Of a stretch of DNA of 64,000 nucleotides, positions 60,445 through 64,000 are shown piece after piece (position 1 is the first letter of the stretch; the number at the start of each line of letters is the position of its first letter). Below the pieces are notes generated by a model that was not told the origin of the DNA, ran no database searches, and was given only the letters and a program-made list of their open reading frames with translations. Source of the DNA: Sphingomonas sp. Leaf21. GTDB lineage: Bacteria; Pseudomonadota; Alphaproteobacteria; Sphingomonadales; Sphingomonadaceae. A program made the translations under genes and the position numbers. The stretch spans positions 1 through 64,000 of the forward strand of contig NZ_CAKASM010000017.1 in NCBI RefSeq assembly GCF_916858675.1, given 5' to 3'.

Positions 60445-61743
60445 ATGACGGATCAGGGCAGCGTGATGTTGAACAGCGGATCACCGGATACGGTGTCGCC
60501 GCCCTATGCCCCGCCACCCGGCGAACGGGAAACCGGCGGGCGGCGGCGCAGCTGGCGCGCGGTGGCGATCATCGCGCTGTTGCTGATCGGCGTGGCCTTG
60601 GGCGCGCGCTGGCTGACCAAGCGTTCGGGTGAACGCGACCATAGCCGTCCGCCCGCCGCGGTCGGCGTGGCCAAGGCGGTGAAGGGCGACATGGCGGTCA
60701 ATGTCTCGGCGCTGGGCACCGTGCAGCCCATCGTCACCGCGACGGTCCGCCCGCAACTCTCCGGCACGCTGTTCAAACTGTTCTTCCGTGACGGGCAGCG
60801 GGTGCAGCAGGGCCAGATCCTGGCGCAGATCGACCCGCGCCCCTATCAGCTCGCGCTCGCGCAGGCGCGTGCGAACCTGGCGCGCGACACCGCGCAGCTC
60901 GCCGCCGCGCAGGTCGATCTCAATCGCTACACGACGTTGCTCAGGCAGGACTCGATCGCCTCGCAGCAGGTCGATACCCAACGCGCGACGGTGCGACAGC
61001 TCACCGGCACCGCCGCCGCCGATCGCGCCGCGATCGGGTCCGCCCAGCTCAATCTCGGCTATACCGCGATCAAGTCGCCGATCACCGGCCGCGCCGGTAT
61101 CCGGCAGGTCGATATCGGCAATTACCTGACCCCCTCCGACACCAACGGCATCGTCGTGGTGACCCAGGAGGATCCGATCGACGTCGCCTTCTCGCTGCCC
61201 CAGACGCAGTTATCCTCGATCGGTGACACGGCGGGCAGCGGTGCCGGATTGCCGGTGCGGGCGATGGACCAGAATGACAATCACCTGCTGTCCAACGGAC
61301 GCTTCCTGACCTTCGACAACCAGGTCGACAGCACGACGGGCACGGTGAAGGCCAAGGCCCGGTTCGACAATGCGGGCCATGCCCTGTTCCCGGGCCAGTT
61401 CGTCAATGTGGCGATGCTGGTCAGGACACTCCATGACGCGGTCACCGTGCCGGTCGCCGCCGTTCGCCACGGGGCGCCGGGTGATTTCGTCTTCGTCCTG
61501 CAACCCGATCACAGCGTCAAGCTGGTCAAGGTGACGGTGGGGCCAAGCGATACGCAACGGATCGCCATCCTGTCGGGCGTTCAGGCCGGGCAGACGGTGG
61601 TCGTCGAGGGCGCCGACGGGCTGGAGGACGGATCGCAGGTCCGCCTGCCCGGTGAAAAGGGCGGCCCCGGCGGTGGGCAGGGCGGTCGACAGGGCGGCGG
61701 CCAGGGCGGTGGGCGTCACCATCGCGGCGGCCAGGCGGGATGA
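60445..61743 (+). CDS. mdtA: RND efflux periplasmic adaptor (MdtA-type)
   Basis: A 432-residue membrane-fusion protein. Cytoplasmic tail, one transmembrane helix ([19 protein letters not shown]), then barrel-sandwich and alpha-hairpin parts: [55 protein letters not shown], and [25 protein letters not shown]. The tail is a Gly/Gln-rich stretch. It connects the RND pump to an outer-membrane channel. The ATG of mdtB overlaps its stop. Confidence 0.94.
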   Translation: MTDQGSVMLNSGSPDTVSPPYAPPPGERETGGRRRSWRAVAIIALLLIGVALGARWLTKRSGERDHSRPPAAVGVAKAVKGDMAVNVSALGTVQPIVTATVRPQLSGTLFKLFFRDGQRVQQGQILAQIDPRPYQLALAQARANLARDTAQLAAAQVDLNRYTTLLRQDSIASQQVDTQRATVRQLTGTAAADRAAIGSAQLNLGYTAIKSPITGRAGIRQVDIGNYLTPSDTNGIVVVTQEDPIDVAFSLPQTQLSSIGDTAGSGAGLPVRAMDQNDNHLLSNGRFLTFDNQVDSTTGTVKAKARFDNAGHALFPGQFVNVAMLVRTLHDAVTVPVAAVRHGAPGDFVFVLQPDHSVKLVKVTVGPSDTQRIAILSGVQAGQTVVVEGADGLEDGSQVRLPGEKGGPGGGQGGRQGGGQGGGRHHRGGQAG

Positions 61744-64000
61744 GCGTCGCGCCGACGCCCCCGGCGCCGGGCGGTCCGCTGCGCGGTGGTCCGTCCCGCG
61801 CCTTCATCCTGCGGCCCGTCGCGACGACGCTGTTCATGCTGGCGATCCTGCTGGCGGGGCTGGTCGCCTATCGCTCGCTGCCGCTCTCCGCGCTGCCCGA
61901 GGTCGATTATCCTACCATACAGGTGACGACGCTCTATCCCGGTGCCAGCCCCGATGTGATGGCGCTGACCGTCACTTCGCCGCTGGAGCGCCAGTTCGGG
62001 CAAATGCCCGGCCTTGCCCGCATGACCTCGGCCTCTTCGGCGGGGGCGTCGGTCATCACGCTGCAATTCCGGCTCGACCTGTCGCTCGACGTCGCCGAGC
62101 AGGAGGTGCAGGCCGCGATCAATGCCGCGACCACGCTGCTGCCGACCGACCTGCCCGCGCCCCCCATCTATGCCAAGGTCAACCCGGCCGACGCGCCGAT
62201 CCTGACGCTGGGCGTCACCTCCGACACGCGGCCGCTGGGCGAAGTGGAAGGGATCGTCGAGCGGCAATTCTCCAACAAGATCGCGCAGGTCTCGGGCGTC
62301 GGCCTCGTCTCTCTGTCGGGCGGCCAGCGCCCCGCCGTACGCATCCAGGCCAATGTCGCCGCGCTCGCCGCACGCGGCCTGTCGCTCGAGACGATCCGCA
62401 CCGCGATCGGCAACGCCAACGCCAATGCCGCGAAGGGCAGCTTCGACGGCCCGACCAAGAGCTGGACGATCGACGCCAACGACCAGCTGGCCGACGCCGC
62501 CGCCTATCGCAACCTCGTCATCGCCTATGCCGATGGCGCGCCGGTGCGGCTGTCCGATGTCGCGCAGGTCGTGGCGGGGACCGAGAATGTCCGCCTCGGC
62601 TCGTGGATGAACGGCAAGCCCGCCGTCATCATCGACGTCCAGCGCCAGCCAGGCGCGAACGTCATCGGCACGGTCGACGCGATCAAGGCGGCGCTGCCCG
62701 ATCTGGAGACGCAGCTTCCCGCCGATGTCCATGTCACGCTGCTGACCGACCGGACCGACGGCATCCGCTCCTCGGTGGCGGACGTGAAGTTCGAGCTGGT
62801 ACTGGCGGTCGCACTCGTGACGCTGGTCATCTTCCTGTTCCTGGGGTCGATCCGCGCGACGATCATCGCCAGCATCGCGGTGCCGCTGTCGCTGGTCGGC
62901 GCGTTCGCGGCGATGTATTTCCTGGGCTTCTCGATCAACAACCTGACGCTGATGGCGCTGACCATCGCAAGCGGCTTCGTGGTCGACGACGCGATCGTCG
63001 TGCTGGAGAATATCAGCCGCCATATCGAGGAGGGGATGCGCCCCTTCCCCGCCGCGTTGAAGGGCGCGAGCGAGATCGGCTTCACCATCATCTCGCTGAC
63101 CGTCAGCCTGATCGGCGTTCTGATCCCGCTGCTCTTCATGGGCGATGTCGTCGGGCGGCTGTTCCGCGAATTCGCGGTGACGCTGGCCGTGACGATCCTG
63201 CTGTCGGCGGTCGTCGCGCTGACGCTGGTGCCGATGCTCTCGGCACGCTGGCTGAAGGCGGAGGGCGAGGAAAAGCCGCATCCGCTGTCGCGCAGGACGC
63301 AGGAGGGTTTCGCCTGGGTCGCGGATCACTATGCCCGCGCGCTCGACTGGGTGATGGTGCGCCGGACGCTGACGCTGATCGTGTTCGCGGGCACCATGGT
63401 CGCGACCGCCGCGCTGTTCTGGGTGATCCCCAAGACGCTGTTTCCCGAACAGGATACCGGCCAGATCGCGGTGATGACCAGCGCGGCGCAGGACGTCAGC
63501 TATTCGCGCATGGCCGGGCTGCAACAGCAGGTGGCGCAGGCGATCCTCGCCGATCCGGCGGTGGCCAGCCTGAGTTCGGCGATCGGGGTCGACGGCCAGA
63601 ACGCGACGCTGTCGCAAGGCCGCATGATCGTGAACCTGAAGGCGGAGGGATCGCGTGGCAGCCTGTCGCACGTCCTGACCGCGCTTCAGAACGACGTGGC
63701 GAACGTGCCGGGGATGCAGGTCTATTTCCGCCCGGTGCAGGATCTGACCATCGACACCTCGACGGGTGCGAACGCCTATCGCTTCTCGATCCAGGGCGCC
63801 GATGAGGCGCTGGTCGACCAATGGGGCAGCAGGCTGGCCGAAGCGCTGGGCAGGCAATCGCATGTGCGAAACGTCACTTCGACCACGCTGGCCGATGGCC
63901 GGTCGGTGGTGGTCGACATCAATCGCGATACGGCCGGGCGGCTGGGCCTGAGCGCCATCGCGGTCGACAACGCGCTGTACGATGCGTTCGGCCAGCGCAT
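61740..64000 (+). CDS. mdtB: RND efflux permease (MdtB-type), runs off window end
   Basis: The first 753 residues of an RND transporter; the gene continues past the window. It shows the N-terminal [19 protein letters not shown] helix, the porter domains, and the proton-relay pair of Asp residues in [21 protein letters not shown] (helix 4). Start ATG overlaps the mdtA stop (ATGA). MdtB-type pumps usually work with a second permease MdtC, probably next along. Substrates of MdtABC include bile salts and novobiocin in E. coli; here unknown. Confidence 0.94.
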   Translation, partial: MSVAPTPPAPGGPLRGGPSRAFILRPVATTLFMLAILLAGLVAYRSLPLSALPEVDYPTIQVTTLYPGASPDVMALTVTSPLERQFGQMPGLARMTSASSAGASVITLQFRLDLSLDVAEQEVQAAINAATTLLPTDLPAPPIYAKVNPADAPILTLGVTSDTRPLGEVEGIVERQFSNKIAQVSGVGLVSLSGGQRPAVRIQANVAALAARGLSLETIRTAIGNANANAAKGSFDGPTKSWTIDANDQLADAAAYRNLVIAYADGAPVRLSDVAQVVAGTENVRLGSWMNGKPAVIIDVQRQPGANVIGTVDAIKAALPDLETQLPADVHVTLLTDRTDGIRSSVADVKFELVLAVALVTLVIFLFLGSIRATIIASIAVPLSLVGAFAAMYFLGFSINNLTLMALTIASGFVVDDAIVVLENISRHIEEGMRPFPAALKGASEIGFTIISLTVSLIGVLIPLLFMGDVVGRLFREFAVTLAVTILLSAVVALTLVPMLSARWLKAEGEEKPHPLSRRTQEGFAWVADHYARALDWVMVRRTLTLIVFAGTMVATAALFWVIPKTLFPEQDTGQIAVMTSAAQDVSYSRMAGLQQQVAQAILADPAVASLSSAIGVDGQNATLSQGRMIVNLKAEGSRGSLSHVLTALQNDVANVPGMQVYFRPVQDLTIDTSTGANAYRFSIQGADEALVDQWGSRLAEALGRQSHVRNVTSTTLADGRSVVVDINRDTAGRLGLSAIAVDNALYDAFGQR

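Noticed and set aside
1-64000. CRISPR arrays, defence islands, transposases or phage genes
   Set aside because: No regular repeat-spacer pattern, Cas, restriction, toxin-antitoxin, transposase or phage gene was recognised. The repeats seen are hairpin elements without spacers.

Overview
The window is about 64 kb of GC-rich chromosome from an alphaproteobacterium, most likely Sphingomonas or a close sphingomonad. This rests on gene content and style read from the sequence: a UPF0262 gene, a cobA-DUF2849-cysI-DUF934-cysH sulfur block, a tonB-exbB-exbD-exbD cluster, tamA-tamB, CtrA-like (TTAA-N7-TTAAC) and EcfG-like (GGAAC-N17-GGTT) sites, and many ATGA/GTGA overlaps. No similarity search was run, so genus is an inference. 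The region looks like core genome: no integrase, transposase, plasmid or phage gene and no CRISPR array was seen.

Layout. 0.07-6 kb: a class III aminotransferase opposite a phosphatidylserine decarboxylase, tRNA-Arg(CCT), and the operon comF / grxC / nitrilase / DUF1178 with a divergent methyltransferase. 6.4-10.9 kb: a signalling operon (EAL protein, TPR sensor kinase, receiver protein) whose upstream gap holds a consensus CtrA box and a tiny 17-codon ORF ending in a hairpin. 10.9-19.9 kb: argE, tamB-tamA (outer-membrane protein assembly), a small secreted protein and a prepilin peptidase. 20-30.6 kb: thiolase, SH3-like protein, 2-hydroxyacid dehydrogenase, small lipoprotein, nitronate-monooxygenase-like enzyme, glycosyltransferase, alpha/beta hydrolase, SelO and AstD. 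30.6-34.5 kb: sulfate assimilation and siroheme synthesis. 34.5-40.4 kb: RibD-like reductase, DnaB, UPF0262, a GH25-like protein, cytidine deaminase, MerR regulator, dCTP deaminase and a TPR protein. 40.9-43.4 kb: TonB energy-transduction genes. 43.7-49.9 kb: folB with a very short Rossmann-like partner, then GNAT, DUF1285, Nudix, CCA-adding enzyme and a GGDEF-EAL protein. 50-54.5 kb: parC, a ClC chloride transporter with CBS domains and a divergent MarR regulator. 54.6-57 kb: secreted protein and purC-purS-purQ. 57-64 kb: a broken small gene, a queuosine-precursor transporter, tRNA-Arg(TCT), a PAS-LuxR regulator coupled to a CsbD-like stress protein, and an MdtA-MdtB type RND efflux pair running off the window end.

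The least expected material is between genes. Two copies (6165-6358 and 26645-26841) of a ~195-bp multi-hairpin element keep their hairpins while the stem sequences differ. There are also tandem GC hairpins (21271-21471), an identical 27-mer at two sites, a second 27-bp dispersed repeat, and a large palindrome whose arms contain the stop codons of two converging genes. Possible regulatory modules include the CtrA-box-associated small ORF, CtrA-like sites ahead of both EAL-domain genes, twin palindromes spaced 22 bp apart ahead of a small TPR protein, and a MarR operator between marR and the ClC gene. I saw no clearly novel multi-gene defence or biosynthetic system.
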